NCBI GenBank assembly: GCA_937903135.1
Contig: CALDAH010000024.1
Span: forward strand, 20,736-84,735
DNA from: an uncultured Alphaproteobacteria bacterium
GTDB lineage: Bacteria > Pseudomonadota > Alphaproteobacteria > Rs-D84
Length of the DNA stretch: 64,000 bases
Direction: 5' to 3'
Made by a program: the position numbers and the translations under genes. Under the pieces are notes generated by a model. That model was given only the letters and a program-made list of their open reading frames with translations. It was not told the DNA's origin and made no database searches. This document shows positions 1-8,825 of the stretch, piece after piece. Position 1 is the first letter of the stretch; every line of letters starts with the position of its first letter.

Positions 1-836
1 TCACGGGATATTCCGTATTTTTGTGATAACGCCTCAAGCGTCATTACCGGATCGTGCAGCCGCCGGGCGGATAAAATGTCGCGGTCGCGTTCAGGCAGCT
101 CTGCTAAATGCCGCCGCAGCAGTTCGTATCCGCGGCGACGAAATTCAATCCGTTCGGCAGTGTCTGCGATATCATGCTTTGTATCGGCCAGGTTTGATAA
201 AATATCCTGTGAATCGCCATCGTTTGTCGCCGGTGCGTTTAACGATACGTCACGTGCCCCGATCCGCGTTGCCATGCGACGAACGTCGTTTTCAGGAACA
301 TCTAAGTATTCTGCGATCTGATGTGTTTGATCATCCGATAGGTTATTGTCCAAAATCCCCAATGCACGCTTTGCCCGGGCCAGGTTGAAAAATACGCGTT
401 TCTGATTCGCCGATGTTCCAATTTTAACAATTGACCAGTTATTAAGTATGGTTTCATAAATCTCGGCCTTGATCCAAAACATCGCGTACGTAGAGAAACG
501 AAATCCCTTTTCCGGGTCAAATTTCTGCAGTGCCTGCATTAATCCCATATTACCGCTGGCGATTAAATCACCGACGGGAACGCCATAGTTTTTAAAATCG
601 TACGCAACCGATACAACCAGTCGCAGATGACTCGCGATTAGCTTTTCAGCGGCGTCGGAATCTTGTTGTTTAACCCATTGACTGGCGTATTCATATTCTT
701 GTTCGGCGGTTAATACCGGGAATTTTTGAATTGTTTGAATATATTGGGCCAAACCGGATTCATCACTAACCCCGCGGGCCGCAACCAGGCTGGTATTTTG
801 TGTCGCCGGTAAAGCGTTCTTGATTTGCTTTTTCAT
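1..836 (-). CDS. rpoH: RNA polymerase heat-shock sigma factor (sigma-32), truncated by window edge
   Basis: The minus-strand frame is open from the ATG at 836 to the window edge, giving 278 codons without a stop. The translation follows the RpoH pattern: an N-terminal region 1.2, then region 2 with AEKLIASHLRLVVSVAYDF, GDLIASGNMGLMQALQKFD and FSTYAMFWIKAEIYETILNN, then the RpoH-box-like stretch and the start of region 4 (LPERDRDILSARRL). RpoH directs RNA polymerase to heat-shock promoters. The C-terminal end of the helix-turn-helix lies outside the window. No Shine-Dalgarno precedes the ATG, and a -10 box sits only 9 nt upstream, so the mRNA may be leaderless. Family certain; the choice of RpoH over another group-2/3 sigma rests on the region 2 wording and is strong. 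Confidence 0.93.
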   Translation of the reverse strand, partial: MKKQIKNALPATQNTSLVAARGVSDESGLAQYIQTIQKFPVLTAEQEYEYASQWVKQQDSDAAEKLIASHLRLVVSVAYDFKNYGVPVGDLIASGNMGLMQALQKFDPEKGFRFSTYAMFWIKAEIYETILNNWSIVKIGTSANQKRVFFNLARAKRALGILDNNLSDDQTHQIAEYLDVPENDVRRMATRIGARDVSLNAPATNDGDSQDILSNLADTKHDIADTAERIEFRRRGYELLRRHLAELPERDRDILSARRLHDPVMTLEALSQKYGISR

Positions 837-845
837 AACTTTTAT

Positions 846-873
846 AGTATAGCAATAAAATAAGATTTATCAA
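846..873 (-). promoter_or_regulatory. Candidate sigma-70-type promoter for rpoH
   Basis: Read on the minus strand: TTGATA, 16-nt spacer, TATACT. The -10 box ends 9 nt before the rpoH ATG, so the predicted transcript has almost no 5' leader. Confidence 0.55.
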
Positions 874-901
874 GATGCCATATAACAGAGGAGAATTTTC
901 C

Positions 902-1552
902 ATGGCCAGTATTTTGGAAAGAAATAAAAAGGTAAAAACACCGAAAAAAACACGCGAAGACTACGCCGAAGATGCCCTCTATCGCGAGGTCTGGGAAGAG
1001 GTTAATAATGAAAAAACTATGCGTTTTATCAGGAAATATTACCGCTATATGATTGCGGCCGCACTGGTTATACTAATCGCTGCGACGGCTGTTAATATCG
1101 GTATTCGTACGCATCGGGCGAATAAGATTGCCGTGGCAACAAATTATGAAAACGCGGTTGTAAATATGGATGCAAATGCATTGGCGGCGATCGGGGATAA
1201 TTCTAATGGCGCGGCGGGTGATTTGGCATTGTTTCAGTCGTATCTGTTGGATAACGACGCATCCAAACTGGATCGGTTGGCGAATAACGGTGCAACCCGT
1301 GATTTTCGTGATTTGGCAAAAATGCATATCGCAAATCTTCGCGGTGATGATATGTCGGCGACAGATCTGGAAAAATATTTATCGTCGCTGGATACAAAAA
1401 AATCACCGTATTATTACAGCAGTCGCCTGTTGATTGCCCAGAAGTATTTAGCCGAAGGTAACCGCGCGGCTGCAAATAAATGGCTGGATAAGATTTTATC
1501 GGACAAAGACGCGCCGGCAATGATATCTGCGGCGGCAACGACACTTAAATAA
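902..1552 (+). CDS. YfgM-like single-pass membrane TPR-type protein
   Basis: 216 residues. The ATG at 902 is preferred over the in-frame ATG at 875 because a GAGGAG ribosome site lies 8-13 nt before it. A charged cytoplasmic N-terminus (about 45 residues) is followed by one membrane helix (MIAAALVILIAATAVNIGI) and a periplasmic helical domain, the layout of YfgM/TPR_21 proteins. In gammaproteobacteria YfgM is an ancillary SecYEG-PpiD partner encoded next to bamB; here too the next gene, 18 nt downstream, is a BamB-like lipoprotein, which supports the call. Assignment rests on topology and context, not on a sharp motif. Confidence 0.7.
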   Translation: MASILERNKKVKTPKKTREDYAEDALYREVWEEVNNEKTMRFIRKYYRYMIAAALVILIAATAVNIGIRTHRANKIAVATNYENAVVNMDANALAAIGDNSNGAAGDLALFQSYLLDNDASKLDRLANNGATRDFRDLAKMHIANLRGDDMSATDLEKYLSSLDTKKSPYYYSSRLLIAQKYLAEGNRAAANKWLDKILSDKDAPAMISAAATTLK

Positions 1553-1570
1553 TAAAAAAGGGTAAAATAA

Positions 1571-2296
1571 ATGCGTAAAATTGCGTGCTTTATCGGATGT
1601 ATTTTATTTTTATCGGCATGTGATAAACACGATCCGATATTACCGGGCGTTCGTACCGCAATTTTTGATGCCGGCAGTGTAACTGTTCTGCACGAAAACG
1701 TTCCCGATTTACCCGAAACCATAGATAACCCTGCCCCGGCGGCGTGTCCGTATCGTCAGGATTCGTCTAATGTAATCTGGCGCGGGGATAAAAAAATTTT
1801 CAGCGGCTTCCCGACCAGTAACTCGGTAAAAAGCGACCAGAGTCCCGTATGCAGCGGCCGATATGTTTACGCCGGGCTAACCACCGGTGAATTGGTTAAG
1901 GTAAACGGCCAGACGCGTCAGATCGTATGGATCGCGGATATTTATCGGGCAAGTAATTTAACCGGCGGGGCATCTGTTTTGGATATTGTCGCGCCAATCG
2001 TTCTGCGTGGTGATTATGTATATGCCGGCAGTATTGGGGATGCGTTTTGCAAAATAAACGCGGGTAATGGCGCAAAAAAATGGTGCGCGGATATCGGTAC
2101 GGCCATGCCGTTTATTGTCGCCGATAACGTGGTGTTTGTCGCAGGGGTGGATAACCACCTGTATGCGCTGCGCGTGCGCGATGGCGTTGCATATTGGCGT
2201 GCCCCGATAAAAAATCAGGCGGCCCCGCGATATGAAAACAAAATTATATCCGTCGGCACACAGAAATTTAATGCCGAAAACGGGTCAGAGATATAA
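1571..2296 (+). CDS. BamB-like PQQ-repeat lipoprotein, shortened
   Basis: 241 residues with a lipoprotein signal ending in LSAC (Cys17). It then has beta-propeller repeats of the PQQ/BamB kind, for example VYAGLTTGELVKVNGQTRQIVW and later GDAFCKINAGNGAKKWC and HLYALRVRDGVAYW. BamB is the propeller subunit of the outer-membrane BAM complex. Usual BamB is near 380-400 residues with eight blades; this protein has room for only four or five, so it is either a reduced BamB or a related propeller lipoprotein. Context (after a YfgM-like gene) favours BamB. A bidirectional terminator follows directly. Confidence 0.65.
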   Translation: MRKIACFIGCILFLSACDKHDPILPGVRTAIFDAGSVTVLHENVPDLPETIDNPAPAACPYRQDSSNVIWRGDKKIFSGFPTSNSVKSDQSPVCSGRYVYAGLTTGELVKVNGQTRQIVWIADIYRASNLTGGASVLDIVAPIVLRGDYVYAGSIGDAFCKINAGNGAKKWCADIGTAMPFIVADNVVFVAGVDNHLYALRVRDGVAYWRAPIKNQAAPRYENKIISVGTQKFNAENGSEI

Positions 2297-2300
2297 ATAA

Positions 2301-2330
2301 AAATACCGGCATTTGCCGGTGTTTTTATTT
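2301..2330. terminator. Bidirectional terminator between bamB-like gene and sspB
   Basis: ACCGGCATTTGCCGGT hairpin with A-run before and T-run after, between two converging genes. Confidence 0.8.
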
Positions 2331-2333
2331 ATT

Positions 2334-2801
2334 TTATTTATTACGATTTTTGCGAAACTCATCCAATGAAACCACGCGGCCCGGATCGGATATACTGCTC
2401 GGTTTTTCATCCAGCGGCAATTCCATGTCATTATCCGCCGCCGCACTTTGGTTTTTCGGGTGAAATGACAGCATAAAATCAACAGACGGATCTTTGAATT
2501 CAACCAGTGCTGAAAACGGTACGCGTATAAAAAACGGGCGGCCGTCAAATGTTAATTGAACACCGAATTCTTTGTCCGATACATGCAGATTATTGTATGA
2601 ATACTGCAATACAATTGTCATTATATCCGGGTATCGTATACGCAGAAAATCAGGTAAAACAACGCCCGTGTCACGTGTTTTAAATGTAATAAAAAAATGT
2701 GTCCCATCGCCAAGTCCATTAAACTGGGCATGAACCAGCGCATCTTTTACCACGGATTTTAATGCGTTATCTAGTAATGTTTGGTAATCAATCTTGCTCA
2801 T
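2334..2801 (-). CDS. sspB: SspB-type ClpXP adaptor
   Basis: 155 residues from the ATG at 2801 (MSKIDYQTLL). It has the alphaproteobacterial SspB core: an N-terminal helix, a beta-rich body (HFFITFKTRDTGVVLPDFL, VQLTFDGRPFFIRVPFSAL) and a disordered tail that ends in a short conserved region (VVSLDEFRKNRNK), where the ClpX-binding motif of SspB usually lies. SspB delivers ssrA-tagged and other substrates to ClpXP. The start overlaps the 3' end of recF by 14 nt, so the two are translationally coupled. A longer in-frame start at 2966 would run deep inside recF and is rejected. Confidence 0.85.
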   Translation of the reverse strand: MSKIDYQTLLDNALKSVVKDALVHAQFNGLGDGTHFFITFKTRDTGVVLPDFLRIRYPDIMTIVLQYSYNNLHVSDKEFGVQLTFDGRPFFIRVPFSALVEFKDPSVDFMLSFHPKNQSAAADNDMELPLDEKPSSISDPGRVVSLDEFRKNRNK

Positions 2802-3888
2802 CGGTAAAATACTCCGTGGATAGTATATTATTAATTTGTCCATCGGCGCAAGTAACAAATGCAGCATCGGGGACGTCTTTGAATATTGCCGCGTCAATTC
2901 CGGTTGCCCATACCTGTGCGTGGGCACGCCCAAGTTCACCGAACAGCCGACGGCGGGCATCTGCATCTAAATGGGCGGCCGCTTCGTCCAGTAAAATAAT
3001 GGGGCGTTTTCCGGTTTTCGTATAAACAAGCTTTGCGTGGGCCAAAATCATATCCAGTAAAACCGTTTTTTGCTGGCCTGTGCTGGTTAAATGTGCCGGC
3101 AGCCCCAGCGTTTTATTATATACGCCAAAATCAGATTTGTGCGGCCCGTCCAATAACATTTTATCCCCGACCAGTTCGCGGGTGTTTTTAAGATATTCTA
3201 TGTACGCGCGTTCTGCATCCCCGGGTGTTTTACCGTTTATTAGCATCTGTTCTACGTATCCGTCAACGGATACGGCAGCATTGGTTAAAAAATAGTTAAC
3301 CTCGCCCGCGTATTGTATACGTGCCGCGGCAATTGCCACAGCTGCGGCGGCGATCTGGATATCCAGGGCGTCAATCCATCGGTTATCCCGACCGGATTTC
3401 AGTGCAAATGCGCGTTCCGATAACAGCTTTGTAATTCGGCCGACGCGTCCGGCATGGGCGGCATCAAAGCTGGCCGCAAGTCTGTCAAAAAATGTACGGC
3501 GTTCAGATGCGCTGGTCGTAAATATACGATCCTCGCGCGGGGTTATCCATACCATACGCAGTCGGGCGGCCATATCGGTCATTGTTGCCGGGTCGCCGTC
3601 AATACGCGCCCGTCGGTTCGCGTCACCGGGGGAAAATGTAATTGATACCTCGCTGTCATCATCTAATGCCGCGAAAACAGAAAAACCGCCCGACGCGCCA
3701 AATCGCGCAATATCGGCCAGTGGTACGCCGCGCATTCCCCTGTCGCCGGATAAAAACGAAACGGCCTCAAGTATTGCGGTTTTTCCCGCCCCGTTCGGGC
3801 CGGTAATAATAATATTACTGTGTCCGGCGGTCTGGATTCGGCACATTTCATGATTGCGAAAATCAGATAGGGTTAATGAATTTATCAT
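2788..3888 (-). CDS. recF: DNA replication and repair protein RecF
   Basis: 366 residues from MINSLTLSDFRNH, which matches the usual RecF opening. Walker A is GPNGAGKT at residues 30-37, an ABC-type signature region lies at STGQQKTVLLDMILAHAKL, and Walker B is IILLDEAAAHLD near residue 300. RecF is an SMC-like ATPase that works with RecO and RecR to load RecA at gaps. It is not next to dnaA, dnaN or gyrB here, unlike the classical cluster. No ribosome site precedes the ATG; a promoter lies 6 nt upstream, so a leaderless message is likely. A start five codons upstream (3903) would fall on the promoter. Confidence 0.93.
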   Translation of the reverse strand: MINSLTLSDFRNHEMCRIQTAGHSNIIITGPNGAGKTAILEAVSFLSGDRGMRGVPLADIARFGASGGFSVFAALDDDSEVSITFSPGDANRRARIDGDPATMTDMAARLRMVWITPREDRIFTTSASERRTFFDRLAASFDAAHAGRVGRITKLLSERAFALKSGRDNRWIDALDIQIAAAAVAIAAARIQYAGEVNYFLTNAAVSVDGYVEQMLINGKTPGDAERAYIEYLKNTRELVGDKMLLDGPHKSDFGVYNKTLGLPAHLTSTGQQKTVLLDMILAHAKLVYTKTGKRPIILLDEAAAHLDADARRRLFGELGRAHAQVWATGIDAAIFKDVPDAAFVTCADGQINNILSTEYFTDEQD

Positions 3889-3894
3889 AGCCCG

Positions 3895-3923
3895 ATAATA
3901 CAATTATAATATTAAAAATACAA
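3895..3923 (-). promoter_or_regulatory. Candidate promoter for recF
   Basis: Minus strand: TTGTAT, 17-nt spacer, TATTAT. The -10 ends 6 nt before the recF ATG. Confidence 0.5.
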
Positions 3924-3924
3924 A

Positions 3925-3966
3925 ATAAAAATGCATATAAACCGGTGGGCTTTATGCATTTTTTAA
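3925..3966 (-). terminator. Terminator downstream of tRNA-Cys
   Basis: AATGCATA and TATGCATT arms around a 15-nt loop, with a T-run on the minus strand after the second arm. It separates tRNA-Cys from the recF promoter. Confidence 0.6.
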
Positions 3967-3968
3967 AC

Positions 3969-4042
3969 TGGAGGCATGGGTCGGAATCGAACCGGCATAC
4001 AAGGATTTGCAGTCCTCTGCATAACCACTCTGCCACCATGCC
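3969..4042 (-). tRNA. tRNA-Cys (GCA)
   Basis: A full cloverleaf on the minus strand. The acceptor GGCATGG pairs with CCATGCC, followed by discriminator U and an encoded CCA. The anticodon loop CTGCAAA contains GCA. The discriminator U73 is the known cysteine identity base. Length 74 nt. Confidence 0.95.
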
Positions 4043-4060
4043 ATACGGTTAAACGTAACT

Positions 4061-4089
4061 ATACTACGCAAAAAAAATTTGTAATTCAA
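4061..4089 (-). promoter_or_regulatory. Candidate promoter for tRNA-Cys
   Basis: Minus strand: TTGAAT, 17-nt spacer, TAGTAT, ending about 18 nt before the mature tRNA. Confidence 0.5.
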
Positions 4090-4138
4090 CATAAAAATTG
4101 TAATATATAGTATATTGTAGAGTATGAGAGAGATTTTT

Positions 4139-5473
4139 ATGAAAAAAATTATATTGTTATTATGTTACGTGCCATATGCGGCGTTCGGATCGGCCATAGA
4201 TGATTGCCTTAATCGCAAAACCGTTCCGACGGAAAAACTGTCGCTGCCCGAGATTATAAATCTAGGGCTGTGCCGAAACCCCCAGACTACGGCCGCGTAT
4301 TTATCTGCGGAATCCGCGCGTTTTCAAAAAAATGCAGGTTATGCAAATTATCTGCCGCAGGTAAATGCATCCGCGTCCGCGTCATTGCCGTATCGTAATC
4401 AGGAATGGGGGGACTGGTCATATGGCGCATCACTGTCGGCATCATATTTAATATTTGATTTTGGCAAACGTTTGGCGGATTTAAATCAATTAGCGGCCGT
4501 TTGGTGTGCGACCGGGTTTGATTATGACGAAACGGTTCAGAGTTATGTATATGGACTAATTGCGTCGTATTATTCATTACTAAACGCGGATGCTGATGTA
4601 AACTCGGCATCGTCCCTGCGGGCGGTTGCCCAGACGGCCAAAGAAACGGCCCAGAAAAAATTCAAAGCCGGCGCAGTCGCAAAAGCAGATGTGCTAAAGG
4701 CGGAAACGACCCTGGCGACGCGCGATCTGGAACTGGAACGGGCGAAAAATAACCGCGAGATTGCAAAAGGCACACTTTTATCCAAGCTTTCGTTCCCGGC
4801 GAATCAAAATATTGAAATCGCGGATATGCCATCTGAAATCGGAATGCCGCAGGAAAACGAAACAATTGACGAGTTGATCGCGACCGCGGAAAAGAAACGC
4901 CCGGATTTATTACGTGCAACCGCTAACAAGGACGCGGCATGGCATCGGCGCAATAGTGTATTTTTAAGTAACCTGCCGAGCATATCGGCCAGTGGGACAC
5001 TGTCGTGGAATGATACGCCGGCCGAATCGTTTGGCGCAGGCAGCGATAAAATCAGCGGCAGTATTGGAATTCGTGCATCTATGCCGATATTTGCAGGTTT
5101 TGCAAATATGTACGGCGTTCGTTCGGCCCAGGCAAACTATGAACGTGCGATCGAACAGGAACGTGCAACCATGGACTCGGCGGTGCTGGATATTTTCACG
5201 GCATATCAAAACTATAAAACCGCCCAGACCGTTCTGCGTCAAACCCAGACTCTGCTGGCGTCCGCGACGGAAAGCGAACGTGTTATCGCCGGTATGTATA
5301 AGGTCGGGCGCGCAACTATGCTGGACTGGCAGACGGCCCAGTCGGATTTAGTTGATGCCGAAAAACAAAACAACGCTGCTAAATACGATCTGTTTACAAA
5401 ACGGGCCGCGGTCGCATTGGCAATTGGTGATATAAAAGTTCAACTCGAAGATGGGGAAAATAATAATGATTAA
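4139..5473 (+). CDS. TolC-like outer-membrane efflux channel
   Basis: 444 residues. The ATG at 4139 follows a GAGAGAG site and opens a signal peptide (MKKIILLLCYVPYAAFGS). It has the two tandem outer-membrane-efflux repeats of the TolC/OprM family: periplasmic coiled-coil helices (AQTAKETAQKKFKAGAVAKA and, in the second half, ATESERVIAGMYKVGRATML) around beta-barrel strands. It is the exit duct of the tripartite exporter whose adaptor and pump follow. The downstream adaptor gene starts inside its last codons (8-nt overlap). Confidence 0.88.
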   Translation: MKKIILLLCYVPYAAFGSAIDDCLNRKTVPTEKLSLPEIINLGLCRNPQTTAAYLSAESARFQKNAGYANYLPQVNASASASLPYRNQEWGDWSYGASLSASYLIFDFGKRLADLNQLAAVWCATGFDYDETVQSYVYGLIASYYSLLNADADVNSASSLRAVAQTAKETAQKKFKAGAVAKADVLKAETTLATRDLELERAKNNREIAKGTLLSKLSFPANQNIEIADMPSEIGMPQENETIDELIATAEKKRPDLLRATANKDAAWHRRNSVFLSNLPSISASGTLSWNDTPAESFGAGSDKISGSIGIRASMPIFAGFANMYGVRSAQANYERAIEQERATMDSAVLDIFTAYQNYKTAQTVLRQTQTLLASATESERVIAGMYKVGRATMLDWQTAQSDLVDAEKQNNAAKYDLFTKRAAVALAIGDIKVQLEDGENNND

Positions 5474-6641
5474 GGCAATAAAAAAATTACTTAAATGGGT
5501 ATGGCGTAAAAAATGGTGGGTTTTAATAATTGCGATTATTACAATCGCGCTGCTAATGATTTTCGGCGGATCGGATACTGAAAAATCAGAATTTGCAACC
5601 GTTCGCGTATCGCGCGGTGATATTCGCCAGGTCGTCAGTGCCACGGGTGAAATTCAACCGGTAAATACCGTAAACGTTGGATCACAGGTATCCGGGACAA
5701 TTGATAATATTTTCGTTGATTATAATTCCAAGGTTAAAAAAGGCGACGTTTTATTAACAATTGAACCATCTGTATTACAGGCATCCGTTGACGAGGCGCG
5801 CGCATCACTTACCAGTTCCCAGTCCAAGCGTAACTATGCAAAAAGCGAGTATGAACGTAATAAAATCCTCTATCAGGATGGGTTTATATCACGTGCCGAA
5901 ATGGAACAATCACAGACCACATACGAACAGGCCGAACAAGATGTTGTCCGCATGCAGTCGCAATATGACCGGGCGCAGACAAATCTGGGCTATGCGACCA
6001 TTATATCACCGGTTGACGGCACGGTAATATCGCGCAAGGTTGATACCGGTCAAACCGTTGCAGCATCGTTTCAAACCCCGGATTTATTTGAAATCGCCGA
6101 AGATTTATCAAAAATGCAGATCGAGACATCCGTATCCGAGGCAGATATTGGCGTTATCAAAGAGGGGCAGCGTGTAACATTTACCGTTGATGCATACCCG
6201 CTGCAGACGTTCGAAGGGATCGTACGTCAGATTCGTTTATCGCCTACGACTACGTCGAACGTTGTGGTATATACCGTTGTAATTGATGTTGATAATTCAG
6301 ACCTGCGCCTGATGCCGGGGATGACTGCGTTTGTAACGATTGTAATATCTGAAAAAGATGACGCGTTTAAAGCGCCCAATGCAGCGTTCTTGGTTCGAAC
6401 ATTTAACGGCGTTATTGAAAACCCAGGGGACGCGACGCCAAAAACACATCTGGCGATCCAACGCGGAGCGGATGTTGTTTTAATCCCGTATCAAAAAGGG
6501 TTGGTAACCGCGACCGAAACCGAGATTGTTTCAGATGATATCCGTGACGGGGATAAAATTATCACAGGGCGAATTGGCGCGGCCGCATCCGGTAAAAACG
6601 GTGCGCAGCGAATGCCGGGTATGGGCCCGGGGGCGCGTTAA
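5466..6641 (+). CDS. macA: MacA-like periplasmic adaptor (membrane fusion protein)
   Basis: 391 residues from the ATG at 5466, chosen because a GGGGA site lies 8 nt upstream inside the preceding gene; the in-frame ATG at 5451 lacks one. A membrane helix (WVLIIAIITIALLMIF) anchors the N-terminus. It is followed by the lipoyl-like half-motif (VVSATGEIQPVNTVNVGSQ), a coiled-coil hairpin, and the second lipoyl half (LGYATIISPVDGTVISRKVD), then beta-barrel and membrane-proximal domains. This is the HlyD/MacA order. It joins the MacB-type pump to the TolC-like channel. Confidence 0.88.
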   Translation: MIKAIKKLLKWVWRKKWWVLIIAIITIALLMIFGGSDTEKSEFATVRVSRGDIRQVVSATGEIQPVNTVNVGSQVSGTIDNIFVDYNSKVKKGDVLLTIEPSVLQASVDEARASLTSSQSKRNYAKSEYERNKILYQDGFISRAEMEQSQTTYEQAEQDVVRMQSQYDRAQTNLGYATIISPVDGTVISRKVDTGQTVAASFQTPDLFEIAEDLSKMQIETSVSEADIGVIKEGQRVTFTVDAYPLQTFEGIVRQIRLSPTTTSNVVVYTVVIDVDNSDLRLMPGMTAFVTIVISEKDDAFKAPNAAFLVRTFNGVIENPGDATPKTHLAIQRGADVVLIPYQKGLVTATETEIVSDDIRDGDKIITGRIGAAASGKNGAQRMPGMGPGAR

Positions 6642-6652
6642 TGGGGGAATAT

Positions 6653-7375
6653 ATGAAACAGTCACCTGAAATTGTAATCTCTATGCAGGATATTTCAAAA
6701 AGCTTTCCGCTGGAAATGGGCGGTCAGCAGCAGGTTTTATTTGACATAACGTTCAATGTTGCCTTAGGGGAATTTGTTGCAATCATGGGCCCGTCGGGGT
6801 CGGGGAAATCTACGTGTATGAATATTATCGGGGCACTGGATACACCGACCGGTGGCGTATATAAGCTATACGGCCGTGATATAACAAACATGACCGCCGA
6901 CGAATTGGCGGTTATACGAAACGAATATATCGGGTTCGTTTTTCAGCAGTTTAACCTGCTCTCGAAGCGATCGGTTTTAGATAATGTTATGCTGCCGCTT
7001 ATGTATCGTGGCCTGCCGATGGATGAACGCATTCGCAGGGCACGTGAAATGTTGAAAAAGGTAGGACTGGAAAAATTTGAAACATATCTGCCGACCCAGC
7101 TATCGGGCGGTATGAAACAGCGCGTTGCAATCGCCCGGGCTTTGGCCGGCGATCCAAAGCTGATATTGGCCGACGAACCGACCGGTGCGCTGGACAGTAA
7201 AATGGGAAACGAGATATTAAAATTCTTTAAACAGCTAAACAAAGACATGGGAATAACCATCGTTATGATAACCCATGAATTTGATATTGCGAAATACGCC
7301 GACCGGTTAATTCATATACGTGACGGGCGAATTAACTATGACGGTAAAATCCCCAAAAATGACGATAATCTATAA
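6653..7375 (+). CDS. MacB-type ABC exporter, ATP-binding subunit
   Basis: 240 residues. The ATG at 6653 has GGGGGA just upstream; the ATG at 6641 overlaps the macA stop but has no ribosome site. Walker A GPSGSGKST is at 46-54, the Q-loop FVFQQFNLL, signature LSGGMKQRVAIARAL, Walker B LILADEPTGALD and H-loop ITHE are all intact. This is the LolD/MacB ATPase family. In E. coli MacB this domain is fused to the permease; here they are separate genes, as in YknY/YknZ-type systems. Confidence 0.9.
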   Translation: MKQSPEIVISMQDISKSFPLEMGGQQQVLFDITFNVALGEFVAIMGPSGSGKSTCMNIIGALDTPTGGVYKLYGRDITNMTADELAVIRNEYIGFVFQQFNLLSKRSVLDNVMLPLMYRGLPMDERIRRAREMLKKVGLEKFETYLPTQLSGGMKQRVAIARALAGDPKLILADEPTGALDSKMGNEILKFFKQLNKDMGITIVMITHEFDIAKYADRLIHIRDGRINYDGKIPKNDDNL

Positions 7376-7395
7376 ACATAAAACAGTGTAAAAAA

Positions 7396-8613
7396 ATGAC
7401 ATTTAACGATATTTTAAAAGAATCTTGGCTGTCGATCAGCGGTAATAAAATTCGTTCGTTTTTAACCGTTCTCGGGATTGTTATCGGTGTTATGGCGGTG
7501 GTTATAATGGTTGCAGTCGGTGAAACGGTTCAGCGTCAGATTACCGATCAGTTTTCATCACTCGGGACAAATACGATAATGATTCGTGCCGGCGCGGCCC
7601 AGAGTGCAGGCGTTCGCACCGGGAATCGTCAAACATTAACGATTGACGATGCCGAATTTATCGGCAAGCTGCCCGATGTTATGGCCGTAACCCCGGTTCA
7701 GAATAGCGGCGCCCAGGCGATATATGGTAATAAAAACTGGGCAACGTCCATGGTCGGCGCATATCCCGATTATACGATTGTTCAAAACATAGAAATGCAA
7801 AGCGGTACGTTCTTTGACACATCGGCGGTTCGTAATGCATCCACATACGCCGTAATTGGCCCGACAACGGCCCAGGAACTCGGGCTGCCCGAAAACCCCG
7901 TCGGCGAGGTAATTCGCGTCCAGAATACGCCGTTCGTAATTATCGGCGTAACCAAGGCCAAAGGTGACTCTGCCATGGGCAGCCAGGATGATATGATAAT
8001 TATCCCGATTACAACGCTTAAAAAACGCCTCCAGGGGAGCCGTTTCCCGAACTCGGTTAGTATGATCGCATTAAAGCTATACGAGGACGCAGATAATACC
8101 CTGGCGATTGAAATGATAACCGCCCTATTACGGAATCGGCATAAGCTAAAAGAAAACGCGGTTGATGATTTCCAGATAATGGATATGAAACAGGTTATGG
8201 AAACAATGAATACTGTAACGGGCTATCTAAAGCTTTTATTAATCGCGATTGCGGCTGTATCGTTGCTGGTCGGTGCAATCGGTATTATGAATATGATGCT
8301 GGTATCCGTTGCCGAACGAACGCGCGAAATCGGTATCCGCAAAGCGATCGGCGCACGCGAACGGCAGATAATTATCCAGTTTTTATCAGAATCTATTTTA
8401 ATATCATTTATCGGATCAATGGCCGGGCTTTTACTAGGGGTCGGGCTGTCCCAGGGGATCGGGCGATTGGTTTTGGGATATAACGTTCCGTTTAGTATAT
8501 GGCCCGTTTTATTGTCGGTATCCGTTGCGGTTATCGTAGGACTGGCATCCGGGGTTGTCCCCGCGCTAAAGGCGGCAAAGCTAAACCCGATTGACAGCCT
8601 GCGCTATGAATAA
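7396..8613 (+). CDS. MacB-type ABC exporter, permease subunit
   Basis: 405 residues. An N-terminal MacB_PCD-type segment holds one membrane helix (FLTVLGIVIGVMAVVIMVAV), then comes a large periplasmic domain. Three C-terminal helices form the FtsX domain, including the well-conserved GAIGIMNMMLVSVAERTREI and IGIRKAIGAR stretch. It pairs with the preceding ATPase to form a mechanotransmission-type pump for toxins, peptides or lipoprotein-like substrates via MacA and the TolC-like channel. Substrate cannot be told from sequence. Confidence 0.88.
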   Translation: MTFNDILKESWLSISGNKIRSFLTVLGIVIGVMAVVIMVAVGETVQRQITDQFSSLGTNTIMIRAGAAQSAGVRTGNRQTLTIDDAEFIGKLPDVMAVTPVQNSGAQAIYGNKNWATSMVGAYPDYTIVQNIEMQSGTFFDTSAVRNASTYAVIGPTTAQELGLPENPVGEVIRVQNTPFVIIGVTKAKGDSAMGSQDDMIIIPITTLKKRLQGSRFPNSVSMIALKLYEDADNTLAIEMITALLRNRHKLKENAVDDFQIMDMKQVMETMNTVTGYLKLLLIAIAAVSLLVGAIGIMNMMLVSVAERTREIGIRKAIGARERQIIIQFLSESILISFIGSMAGLLLGVGLSQGIGRLVLGYNVPFSIWPVLLSVSVAVIVGLASGVVPALKAAKLNPIDSLRYE

Positions 8614-8640
8614 AAAACGCCCCACCGGGGCGTTTTTTAT
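8613..8640 (+). terminator. Terminator of the efflux operon
   Basis: AACGCCCC-ACC-GGGGCGTT hairpin followed by a T-run. Confidence 0.85.
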
Positions 8641-8788
8641 TCGGCGGCCCGTCTTTATCCGCCCGGGGGAAATTCTGCAATAAATTCCGATTAAATCACC
8701 AAAAACGGGTCGGAAAATGGCCGGGCGGCCATTATATCCCGGGCCAACGACCCACCCGCCACCTGGATTTATCGTTATACGGCCCGTG
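8641..8788. other. Intergenic stretch without a recognised feature
   Basis: GC-rich spacer between the efflux terminator and the infC terminator. No open frame with a ribosome site and no clear structured RNA was seen. Confidence 0.4.
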
Positions 8789-8820
8789 GTTAAAAAATAT
8801 ACCCACCTGATATGGTGGGT
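8789..8820 (-). terminator. Terminator of infC
   Basis: On the minus strand ACCCACC-ATATCA-GGTGGGT is followed by a run of T residues. Confidence 0.75.
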
Positions 8821-8825
8821 ATTTA

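Noticed and set aside
2802..2966. Longer SspB with 55 extra N-terminal residues
   Set aside because: The extension runs antisense-free but inside recF coding sequence in another frame, and lacks similarity to SspB.
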